Below, piece by piece: positions 46,055-57,000 of a stretch of 64,000 nt of DNA; within the stretch, counting starts at the first letter, position 1, and every line of letters starts with the position of its first letter. Under the pieces are notes generated by a model. It was not told where the DNA came from. It searched no databases and worked only from the letters and a program-made list of their open reading frames with translations. The position numbers and the translations under genes are program-made. The stretch comes from Pseudisothecium myosuroides (lineage: Eukaryota; Streptophyta; Bryopsida; Hypnales; Lembophyllaceae): assembly GCA_951799445.1 (NCBI GenBank), contig OX637289.1, positions 48,460,264 to 48,524,263 of the forward strand. Direction: 5' to 3'.

Positions 46055-48730
46055 TGTAATGTAGATTTTGCCTACTCGACAAAACCCCAAGACAATAAAT
46101 ATAGGGGGGTAATTCCTCTAGGAAAGGTCAATAAGTCTGATGTTTTATGACTAAAGTCACTCGTTTTGTATGGTGGATACTTGTTTACTTTGTTTTGTAG
46201 TTTGATTTATAGACAACAACCCAAGGAAATAGTAGAGAAGTTCTAAAATCTTGGGAATGGTCAAATAGTCACTTGTTTCCTAGGATGGAAAGGAATTCAA
46301 TATGAACTATCAAACTATTTCTTAATAGACAATTTATACACTCTTATACCCAAGGGAATAATTTGTTGGCCAGTCCATTAAATAATGCTATGGGACGCAT
46401 GATTGCTGTCTCGGTCCTGTCTAGTATGCTAGGGGTATTTCAAGACAATTTGTCAGGTTGTTCAACAATTTGTCATGCATGATCTAGACTTTTAAGTGCA
46501 ACAATTTGCATATATATTTATATATATAATATATAGATTCCTTAATTACCATAAAGTTTTTTTTTTTTACCATAACAATTTGTCCAGTCACTACTTAGCT
46601 AGCCAAATTACTAATTTTAAATGAGTATCACAAAGTCCCAGTCCTCTACAACAAATTGTCTCTATCTAATGCAGGGGGAATGAGTGTGTAATGCAATACA
46701 ATTTATAACATCAACAACAACAACAAGGCAATTTATCTAACACATACACCCATACTTCAATCAATCACAGCATTTCCAAAATTCTCCTTACTCATCCAAT
46801 ACAAGTCTAAACATTAGCCAGAACAATTTTGACATCCATAATACTCAACAGTCTACTCAATCACGTTTATTTATTTAGTCCCTCTAGTTCTACCTGATCT
46901 CAACCACCGGTCAGTTTACAGTACGTTCAGAGTACTGCGACAATTTGTCTATATACTACCTGTAGACGGTAGACCCGACTAGGAACTACGGCAAATTGTC
47001 TGGTAACAGTAACTACTGCAAACAATTAACTTCAACAGTAACACCCCGTTCAAGCCAAATTTGTCAATTAGATCTCTGGTTTTAAATCAATTTGAATCTC
47101 AGAGATCCAGACAATTTGTTTCTAATCTACTTGCTAAATTATCAACTCATGTTTTCAACCGTAAAGAATTTGAATTAAAATTGAATCCAGACAATTTAAC
47201 TAACCACGCACCACACCAGATTCAATCACATACATACATTCAAGACAATTGGACTTCGTACATCAAACACATATAATAAATCCGTCAAATTGTCTTACCT
47301 GGATCCGCTCATACAGCATCCAGTCTTTAATTTCCAACTTTTACACAAACTGGTTCAAAATATTCAAAATCACTCATTGCTCAAATTCATTGTTGGAACT
47401 GTTAGACAACTTGTCACTAATTTATTCTAATCCTTAGAAACTGGTTCTAATTCTTTATCATAATTTACATTTATTACTTCGACAATTTGTCTACTTACAG
47501 CCTTACGCTAAATCTCTGATATTCCTCTCAAACTACATAACTCATAGGATTGTAGCAGTCTGTACTTCACGAAGATTATAAATGTATTTAACAAGACCAT
47601 TGGCCGAGAGTACGAATTAGAATAATACAAAAACTTATCTGTAAAATTAGCTGATCTGCATTGCTGGTTCCGGCAAATTGTCTTAGTCTGCACTCCGCCT
47701 CCACAGCATCCGCATTGTCGAACTAGTTGGCAAATCGCCTGCTTTGTTCGTTTTACGAGAGTCCCACAGACAAATTGTCTTCCAATCCCGATAAATTGCT
47801 ATCCATTTCCTCACAGTACTCTCCGACAATTCAACTCATACACTCGTGATACGAAAACTAATTCAGTCAATTTGTCTTAACATGTATTCACAACCACATA
47901 ATTCGCACAGATTTGCACCACACAGTTTCAACAACTCAATACATAAATCACGACCCATAATTCCAGCTGAGTAAGCACACACATAATTTCACCGACAATT
48001 TGTTACACAAATCATTTCAACAACCATAAATTCATCACAAGAAATCTGCACACAATTCTACACAAAGAATTTACAGTCACCTTGACGTCTCTCACAGTAG
48101 CAAAGCCTGTTCACTGGTTCGCAAAAGAATTCGACAAGTTGCCCAGTGTTACAATCTACTCATTGGATCAACACAAACAAGCTCACAATTTTATAAATTC
48201 CACAATCAAAACACAAGCACCAGGAAGACAATTAGTCACAAGTAAACGATGAGATCCAATCACTGGATACTCAAGACAATTTGTTAAATTAATTCACAGT
48301 TCAGAGGATCCAATCACTGGATCTTGACTGGGAATTATAGAATGCTCAATTTAGTCCAATCCCTGGATCTAAATTTAGAGCTTATAGACAAATTGTTTAT
48401 AAGAAATATTATATTATTGAAGAAGTTCAGAGTACATGAAGACGAGACAATTTGACAAAGCTATTTGATAACCGAGTAAGTGAGAGAGAGAAAATGACAA
48501 ATTGCCTGGCTATATGCAAAACTAAAGACAACTATTCAAACCCGAAGTGTAGAGTCAACTTGTCTTTTGCCATCTTAAACCTTTTATGTGTTTTTTTTTT
48601 CTTCTAAATTCTTTCTAATCTGGCAATTTGTCCATATTACTACTCTATTGTGTGAACTCTTCGTCAATTTGTCTCTATTTACACTATTCACAGCAAATTG
48701 TCAAAAAATTGAAAATTTCAAGAGACTACA
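46055..48730 (-). repeat. 3' LTR of the Athila-like element
   Basis: About 2,676 bp, TG...CA bounded on the minus strand (starts TGTAGTCTCTTG at 48730, ends CTACATTACA at 46055). The 46055-47831 part matches 62227-64000 almost exactly; by eye I found one 3-bp length difference (CAA) and one G/A change. At least four perfect GACAAWTTGTC palindromes (46444, 46939, 47481, 47769) and many 9-10 bp partial copies lie in it. No protein-coding content is supported. Confidence 0.9.
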
Positions 48731-48743
48731 TAGCCCCCTACTT
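48731..48743 (-). other. polypurine tract
   Basis: AAGTAGGGGGCTA on the minus strand directly precedes the LTR start TGTAGTC. It lies 19 bp after the stop of the 973-aa ORF. This is the expected site of plus-strand priming. Confidence 0.65.
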
Positions 48744-48761
48744 AGCTTATTGACGCCCTCG

Positions 48762-51683
48762 TCAATATTTCCTTGGTCGCTTCTGGTTACGATTCTGATT
48801 CTGCCGATTCAGACGCTGCCGCTTTGCCTTGGCCACTGCCTTGTCAACTTGTGGATCTCTGGCAAGTAGTCCTGGATTGTTGTCACCTTGCGACTCGTAC
48901 CAATATTGCCACGCCCAGTAGCGAGTGCATGGAAATTCGTTGATGAAGCATAAATGAATACCCGCCCAAAAATGGGTAATGGCCATAACTTCCAAAATCC
49001 GGTGCCAACGTGTCCCCTGGTGCTGGATCTTAAGGCAGAGATGAAATTCAGGTCGTTGCCGGTCAAAGTGATTAATGTTGGCCAAAATCTTGTGTTGCCT
49101 GCACATCTCAGCCAAAAACTTGCAAAACACCGCAGCTCTGAAACAGACTGGATCGGTATGAGTCTGGTGCGCCTCATAGAAAGCTTCATAAGATTCTGAA
49201 CATTGTTCAGGCGTGTTGAATCTCCCTCCAATAATGGGCCAGTTGTACTCCACGGAGTCGATGGTGGCATGGGGATCCCACTTATGCCTCCTAGGGCAAT
49301 TACAAAAATGACCATTTGTCAAAACAGCAGGTGGCGGATTTACTTGCCAGTCCCCTGAAATATTCAAATAGACTTGATCATACGACTGCTCCTCCTTCAC
49401 CGTTTGCCCATAATCTTCCGTGAGCCACTCCAATGCTTTCCATGATGGGATAGGCAGTTCTTCATTCATGTCATTAAACAAATTGTAGTATTTCCCTAAA
49501 AACTGCTTCGTTAAAATAGAACCTTGCACTGGAGGAGTGACTTTCATCCAGCTAGCCGGCTTGTAGTCGGGCGGTGGTAAAACAAATTGGCTGGAGTCCC
49601 TAGTATCAGGAATCACCAAGTCGTACTGGGCTGCTCTATCCATAATCTTCTCCAGTCGAGTAAATGTCTGATGCAAATTGTAAACGTAGTGGCTGTTAGT
49701 AAGCTCACCCCGCTGGAATATCTGCTCCCGCTCCAGACAATTTGTCATAACTTCGTGAATTACATGTCCTTTACCCGGAACTTTAATGGCATCCTTTAGC
49801 TCTCTCAGCTCCATCATCCGAGCTTTGGCCAAATGGTCTGGAAGGACTTCCTCAGGACAAATTGTCAAGCGATGGTCTGCAATACGCACCCGCCGCTCAG
49901 TCTCCTCAGCAACATCAATTTGTCTCTGACGGCGATGCTGCTTCTCCAAGACAACGTAATACAGCAAAGCTCGCGCTCCAATATCCACAATGGGGAAAAA
50001 TAACGATGACCAGTCTTCCAAAATCAAATCACCTCTCACGATCATTTCGCAGAGTAAGTTACGCTGGTTCTCCCCTGTCTCACTGATAAGCCAAATTTTC
50101 TCGAACATCTCGAGAGACAAAACTGTTGCTCGTTCAACCTCGACAATTTGTAGAAAAACATCCCGCTGGAGCTCATAGGTACGGAAAAGAGAGAAAGACG
50201 GAGGTGATTTTAACTGATTTTCCCACATCATCTCATGTAACTGCTCCTTCTCCTTCTCTAGCAGCTCTACTTTCGAATGCAATTCATCATTGGAGTTGAT
50301 GAGAAGCTGTATATCAGTCTCATCTTCCTCAGACAAATTGTCTCTTGCACTGGCCTCGCCCACCTGTGGTACTCGCGGGTCCTTAACGCACGACAATTTG
50401 TCTTCCGCTTCCTTCAGCCTCTGCTCCAATTCCTCCTTCTCCTTTCTCGCATTGTGCCTCAATAATTTCATATTCTCCTGATGTACTTTAATGTCCCTCT
50501 TGTGGCTCTCCAATTGAGTCTTCATTTCAGCTATTTCTTTGTCTTGAGATGGTTGACTCTTTATTTCTTGCAGCTTAGCCAAATGTCTCTGCTCTTGGAG
50601 ATGAAGTCTCTCCTGCAGCTGGGCTTTTATTGTCTCCCATGAATCACGATCCCTCTTCATAGTAACCTGCAATGCTAACAAATTGCCTGCATGATCTTCA
50701 TTATTCTTCAGGAGTTCTTCTGCCCTCTTGGCCAAATCGTCCTTCTCTTGTTTGATGACCTTGACCTCCTGCTGCAATTTGTCTTCGCTGGCCAACGCGT
50801 TCTTCAACTCCGTGAGGATCACCTCATTTTGAGTCTGCAGCTCCTTATACTGCTTAGTTGACTTGGGAGTGGGATTTTTCTTCAAATTGTCACAAGAAGA
50901 TTCGACTGGAGTCGCTAGTCCTGAACTCGGCGCGTGCTCTGCGGTCCTTTTCTCTTGACAAGTTGTCTTCGTGGCTCGGCTGCTCTCAGCCTCCAGCAAT
51001 TTTGTTTCAATGGGCTGCACGTGCAAATCCTGCTTGGCAGTGGATCTGGCCATCTCAGAAATGTAGGTAGCGGAGATCAACGCCATTGGATTTCTAGACT
51101 TTTTACGAGCCAGCTCCATCTTGATCTGCATGTAGACAATTTGTCCCCAGTCCAACGGTTGTCCTCTCCATGCGGCCAATCCGGCTGACAAAGCATCTAG
51201 TGTGGCTAGGTCTGGACGACTTGCCATAAAAAGACGTTGGTTGACAAATTGTAACCAGTGACTCAGCGGAGCAGCTACCCGCAACAAATCCCATCCTCCT
51301 GCCTTCTTCGCAGCTTGAAACTTCTTTCCAAAAAGTTGCTCTTTTAACTCCTTAGACACAGGGGAAATGGCGGTGAGTCCTTTTCCTTCGGGGGAAAATC
51401 CCAACAACTCTCCTAGTCTTCCTCCATCGAATTGGCAGGGTTTCCCTTGGATCATCAATTTGTCAACAACTTGTCCGAAACTACTGGCCTTGACAAATTG
51501 TCGCACCTGTTCCATGTTAGGCTGGTCCCATTCTCTTTGAACATACTCCCACAAACCTGTAGAGCGGAGGTGGGTTTTCCGTTCTTCGACAATTTGTTGA
51601 AGGACCTCCTCAGGTATCTGGAACAACGGAATAGGGAAGACCTTCAGCTCTTTCGGTGGAGCCATCTGACAATTTGTCATCAC
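48762..51683 (-). CDS. 973-aa extra ORF after pol, coiled coil with basic tail
   Basis: The N-terminal 200 residues (FPIPLFQIPEEVL, GKPCQFDGGRLGELLGF) recall the ORF found in Athila-type elements, although I cannot confirm the family. Residues about 290-500 are a long heptad-rich coiled coil (KQEKDDLAKRAEELLK and similar). The C-terminal part is rich in Cys, His and Trp (HFCNCPRRHKW, YWAWQYWYES) and ends in a basic tail (KAKRQRLNR, NQKRPRKY). Five perfect palindromes of the element (49736, 49856, 50332, 50392, 51135) lie inside the coding sequence. A sixth (51668-51678) overlaps the codons right after the start, MMTNCQ. The role is unknown; an env-like role has been proposed for Athila ORFs, but no membrane segment is obvious here. 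A DNA-binding role is inference. Confidence 0.75.
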   Translation of the reverse strand: MMTNCQMAPPKELKVFPIPLFQIPEEVLQQIVEERKTHLRSTGLWEYVQREWDQPNMEQVRQFVKASSFGQVVDKLMIQGKPCQFDGGRLGELLGFSPEGKGLTAISPVSKELKEQLFGKKFQAAKKAGGWDLLRVAAPLSHWLQFVNQRLFMASRPDLATLDALSAGLAAWRGQPLDWGQIVYMQIKMELARKKSRNPMALISATYISEMARSTAKQDLHVQPIETKLLEAESSRATKTTCQEKRTAEHAPSSGLATPVESSCDNLKKNPTPKSTKQYKELQTQNEVILTELKNALASEDKLQQEVKVIKQEKDDLAKRAEELLKNNEDHAGNLLALQVTMKRDRDSWETIKAQLQERLHLQEQRHLAKLQEIKSQPSQDKEIAEMKTQLESHKRDIKVHQENMKLLRHNARKEKEELEQRLKEAEDKLSCVKDPRVPQVGEASARDNLSEEDETDIQLLINSNDELHSKVELLEKEKEQLHEMMWENQLKSPPSFSLFRTYELQRDVFLQIVEVERATVLSLEMFEKIWLISETGENQRNLLCEMIVRGDLILEDWSSLFFPIVDIGARALLYYVVLEKQHRRQRQIDVAEETERRVRIADHRLTICPEEVLPDHLAKARMMELRELKDAIKVPGKGHVIHEVMTNCLEREQIFQRGELTNSHYVYNLHQTFTRLEKIMDRAAQYDLVIPDTRDSSQFVLPPPDYKPASWMKVTPPVQGSILTKQFLGKYYNLFNDMNEELPIPSWKALEWLTEDYGQTVKEEQSYDQVYLNISGDWQVNPPPAVLTNGHFCNCPRRHKWDPHATIDSVEYNWPIIGGRFNTPEQCSESYEAFYEAHQTHTDPVCFRAAVFCKFLAEMCRQHKILANINHFDRQRPEFHLCLKIQHQGTRWHRILEVMAITHFWAGIHLCFINEFPCTRYWAWQYWYESQGDNNPGLLARDPQVDKAVAKAKRQRLNRQNQNRNQKRPRKY

Positions 51684-54061
51684 CTCAGCTCAGTATTTGA
51701 GTATGAGAAAAACAAAGAAACACTCTTAACACTCAGCCTTAGTCACTCAATTCAATGCTTCTCTTCTTCCAAGATTTCATAACTCAACACTCATTCTTTC
51801 AAGTTTCTCATTTTCTTTCACACTTATTTTCTCTCATTATGTTCTTATATTAGTCTCACTTTCAGTCCAGTTGTCTTACAAAGCTCACGGGAGTCATACC
51901 CTGAATCTCTCGGAAAACTTTCTTTACTCTCGAATAATTTACTCCTTCAAGCTTCTTATACTTCAATAATTTGTCTTCTTACTGTGGTTACAAGCAATTT
52001 GAATTCACATTGACAATTTGACTTAGACTCTATACTGCTAATCTCTCTCTCAAGTGGTTCAGCTCTCAACTTGCATTATGCTCATTTTCTCTCAGCTCTC
52101 ATTTTCTCTGAGCTAACCGACTTATTTCTTACTTCCTGTCAAATTGTCTGATTCCTCACGAAAGCAGTTCCTGAGTCCAACTCGGAATTCTCACTTAGTC
52201 ACTCTTTAAATTGCTTCCTCATGCTTCGATAAATTATTCTCATATTATCCACTTCACTTCTTGGAAAACAAATTTGATTTATTACGAATTATTCTTGATC
52301 ACTTTCACTCTCAGTTTGGTATAACAATTTGTCTGTAAATTATCAAATTATCAGTATTCTATCTACACGACCAATTGTTTTACTGATTCTGAAGTTGCTC
52401 CCTCAGGCTTCTGAATCTCAAAGCTGCAGCCTTTCTTTTCTTCTTCCATTTAGTCAATTGGTCTTGTTGTTCTTTTTATCATGTTTTATCATCTTTCAAG
52501 AATTTCACTCAAATTATTTATATTCTCTCTTTATATTTTCCTTTCACAACAGGCACTGATAATTTGTCTTAGTTAATACAATTATCCTTCAGTTATTCTA
52601 ACTTTTGGATCTACAACTGTTAAATTGTCTATATCTTTCGTAAGCAGCCATTCTATAGACAAATTGTTTTGCACCCTATTTTATTCGAAAACCATCAGTT
52701 CACTCGGTGATTTACTCAGTCATTGGCAATTTGTCTATAAGACTTACCAGCAGGTATAACGATTTGCTATTCTCACTTCTCTTGGAAACAGTTTCTCCTG
52801 GACAAATTGTCTATATGGCCTTCTTCAACTAAACTGATCCAATAACAATTTAACCCTATTAGTTGAAACTAGAGACCGGTTTTAAAACTCACAGTCTTCA
52901 TCAGATGACCACTCGTCCACTTGCTTTTCTTTGACGACAATTAGTTATTATTTCCAATTCGATTAGCAAGAAGCATTAAGATTTTAGTTTCTCATTTTCA
53001 ACTGCAGCAAACTTGAATTATTTTTAACTTAACTAACACAGTTTCTTTTCTGAACAATTGTCAGTTAATTGAGCACCACCAAAAACTCTAGGACAATTTG
53101 TCAAAGTCGATTCTACATACACCTCTCAATCTTACAACAACCAGTTAACTTAAACGTGCTTTCGGCAAATCATGTCTGAGTTCTGACTATCAATACTTTC
53201 CAGAACAAAGAATTAGGCAAATTGTCTCTCATTTCATTCTCTTATTAAATCAATTTGAGAACTTCAAGATTAGTGTTTTAAGGTTCTTCTTTACAATAAC
53301 TTAATCATGAAATTAGGGTTACAAAGTTCCCGCAAACAAATTGTCACGCTTCATGATTCTTTGAAAGACTGACAATTTGTTTGATGGAAAGAATTCAAAC
53401 CTGATTAACGCAAACAACCTGTCTTGCTCAGAGAATGAGGAACCAACAATTGCTCGCACAATGCTTGAAAACTCCCTTTCTTGCGCTCTTCAAACCCTGT
53501 CTTAGTTTTCCAAGACAAATTGTTAATAACTTTACTAAATCCTCTCAATTTGGCAATTTGCTCTCATCAATTTCTCAACACACGTTTTCTCACTCAACCG
53601 AAAATAAGAAGCTTACCAATTGTACACACCTCGACAAATTGTCCGCCGCTTAATCACTCGCATACCGGCCGCAATGCGCACAAACAATTTGCCCTAATCT
53701 TACTTTGGACAAATTGTTGTTCGCTAATCGGGTGAAGATCTGAGTTACCGGTACAGCCGGTAGCTCATTATTAAATTTCAAATTGTTCTTTTCATTTAAT
53801 GCAGGGTATTATTTTCAATATCCTTATCCAAAAATTAATACCCCGTCAAATTGTACTTACATTACTTATTTATTAATTTGTAATGCTTATGTAATCATTT
53901 CCTTTGATTATTATTTTATGTCAATTTGTCTTTGTAATAATATATATTTTTAATAATATAATTTCCAAAAAATAAATTCAAAAATTATAAAGAAATATAG
54001 ACACTACTTGCTAAATATTCAATTAGTATAGCCTGCCCTCTACTTAATTCAGAACTTGTCC
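51684..54061. other. palindrome-rich non-coding spacer between pol and the extra ORF
   Basis: No long reading frame. The motif CAATTTGTC or its complement recurs every 50-150 bp, including perfect palindromes at 52801, 53092 and 53633. The spacer also looks like the LTR in composition. Part of it may hold a promoter or intron for the downstream 973-aa ORF. Confidence 0.6.
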
Positions 54062-57000
54062 TCAAGTTATGTAAGGTTTTAAACGATAACCATTATACCT
54101 TGTAGAATGAATATTACCGGCAAAATCCTGCAATTCGACAGACCCATTAGAATATGATTTTAAAACTTTATACGGGCCAAACCATCGCATTTTGAATTTG
54201 CCTGGAAATTTTTGGAATCGACTATCAAATAAAAGAACTAAATCATCCGGTAACAAATTCTTGGGGATTAGTTTACTATCATAGTAACTTTTTCTTCGAT
54301 TTTGAATAGCCAAAGTATTTAAATAGGCTTGACGTCTAGTTTCATCTAATTTTTCCAACATGACCATTCTCTCTTGTAAAGATTCCATATCACCTAGTCT
54401 ATGATCTAGGGCAATTCTTAAAGATTGTACTTCCAATTCAATTGGTAGAATTGCTTCTTGTCCATAGACTAGTTGAAAAGGAGTATTTTTAGTAGTAACT
54501 TTGTAAGCAGTCCTATAAGCCCATAAAGCATCTAGGACTCTTGCATCCCAATCTATATTAGACCCTTGGACTGTTTTGGTAATAATTTTACACAAAATAC
54601 CATTGGTCTTTTCAGTTTGTCCATTTGCTCTTGGATGATAAGGACTAGTTTTTCTATGTTTTATAAAATATTTTTTTGTTAATTTTGTAATGGTGTCATT
54701 TATAAAATGGGTACCCCTATCACTAACCAATTCTTTGGGGCAACCAAATCGGGTAATAATATTCTCATATAAGAATTTAGCCACTGTATTGGCATCGTCA
54801 TTTCTTGTGGCAAGGGCCTCAGCCCATTTAGTTACATATTCAGTTGCCACAAGAATGTATCTTTTTCTTCCTTCTCTACTTGGTGGGTTAATTGGACCTA
54901 CAAAGTCTATGCCCCATTTTTCAAATGGAATTTGGGCTAAAATTGGGACTAAGGGCATAGCAGTAGTAGGTGTGGGTTTTCCTACTCTCTGGCAGGGATC
55001 ACATTTTCGTGTATATACTGCTGCATCAGAAAACATTGTGGGCCACCAATAGCCTGATTGCAATGCTTTCTGGGCAGTGACTAATCCTGCAAAGTGCCCT
55101 CCACAAACATCGGTGTGGCAGCCTTCTAGGACTAAGGGTACTTCACTAGGGTTAATACATCGTCTTAGTATTTCATCTTTTCCCTTTTTATAAAGCATCC
55201 CACCAATTAGGGTATAAGGGCTAGTTTTATAGGCTAACATTTTCTTTTGGTTATCAGAATATTCTAAAGGGAATTGTCCTGTGGAAAGAAAATGAATAAT
55301 GTCTGCATATTCTGTAGGTATAACCTCAACTTGAAATAAGGCAGCATCAGGAAATTCATCATTTATAGGTTCACTTCCTAGTTCTTGGTTTATCCTAGAA
55401 AGATGGTCAGCATTAGCATGACTTTTTCCAGGTCTTACTTGAATAGTGAAATTAAATTCTTGTAGTAATAGAACCCATCGAGCTATTCGACCACTAAGTT
55501 GGGGTTTATTTATCATGTATTTTAATGCATCATGATCTACATGAAAAGTAAACTTATAACCCAACAAATAGTGTCTGAATTTTTGAACAGAAAAGATCAT
55601 TCCTAAGGCTTCTCTTTCTGTTACTGTGTAATTCTTTTCTGCAGCCGCCAATTGGCGACTTGCAAAATAAATTGGTTTATCATGTCCTTTTTCATCTTTT
55701 TGACTTAACACACTTCCTATTGCAACATTAGATGCATCAACATATACCTCAAAATCTTTATTCCAATCAGGGGGAATTAAGACAGGTGCAGTTGTTAATT
55801 TGTGTTTTAGAGTTTCAAATGCTTTTGTACAAGCTTCTGTCCAAATAGGAGGAGTTTCAGTCTTTTTAGTTAATTCGGTCAGAGGTATTGCTATATTAGC
55901 ATACTTGTATATGTATCGCCTATAATACCCAACATGACCTAAAAAGGCTCTAACTTCTGTAATGGTATTAGGCTGAGATAATTGGACTATAATAGCAACT
56001 TTATCTGGGTCTGTGGCAATGCCTTGGCTAGAGACAATGTGACCTACCAATTTGCCAAAAGGTACAGCAAATTGGGACTTAGCTGCATTAATAGATATAC
56101 CATATTTCTCACACTGGACAAAACATTTTTCTAGACATTCTGCATGTTTATCTTTTGTGCTATAGACGCAGAAATCATCTAAAAATATTTCCATAAATTT
56201 TCTCAGATATAATTGAAAGGCTATGGTCATTAACCTTTGAAAGGTGGCTGGGGCATTACACAAACCAAATGGCATTTTGGTATGGGCATAAATACCCCAG
56301 TCAGTAGTAAAGGCAGTTAATAGCCTATAAATTTGAGCAATTTGGATTTGATTATATCCAGAAAATCCGTCCATAAAGGAATAACATTCATGACCAGCCA
56401 CACCATCTAATAAGGTGTCTGTGAATGGTAAAGGAAAATAATCCTTTTTGGTCACACTATTTAATTTTCGATAGTCTTGACATATTCTAAGTTTTCCATT
56501 CTTTTTAGGAACTACGACAATTGGAGATACCCATTCACTATATGGTACTTCAAAGATAAATCCACAAGCTAAAAGCTTGTCAATTTCCTCTTTGACCATT
56601 AAGGAATATTTGGGGTTCATCCTATATTGTCTTTGCCTCACTGGTTTAGAATCAGGTTCTAGCACTATTTTGTGTTCACAAATTTCAGGTGGAACACCTT
56701 TTAAATCCGTATAGTTCCATGCAAATGAACTTCTATGTCTTTTAAAGAAGTTAGACCAATATTTAAATTCGACTTTGGTCATTTTAGAATAGACTCTGAT
56801 AATTTTAGGATTTTCATTAGTTCCTAAATTCATGTCTTGTAATGGTGTGTTTAAAGATTCTTTAAAGTCTTTTCTTTGTAAAGGAGTGGTATCACTATGA
56901 ACAAACATGTCATCTATTTCTCTTTCCTCAGATTGGGATTCGGGTTCTAACTCTGAATTTTCATCAATACCTATATTTAGGACTTCAGAATTTTCCCATG

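Noticed and set aside
54690..55052. 120-codon plus-strand frame opposite the integrase
   Set aside because: An antisense shadow of the conserved integrase coding sequence.
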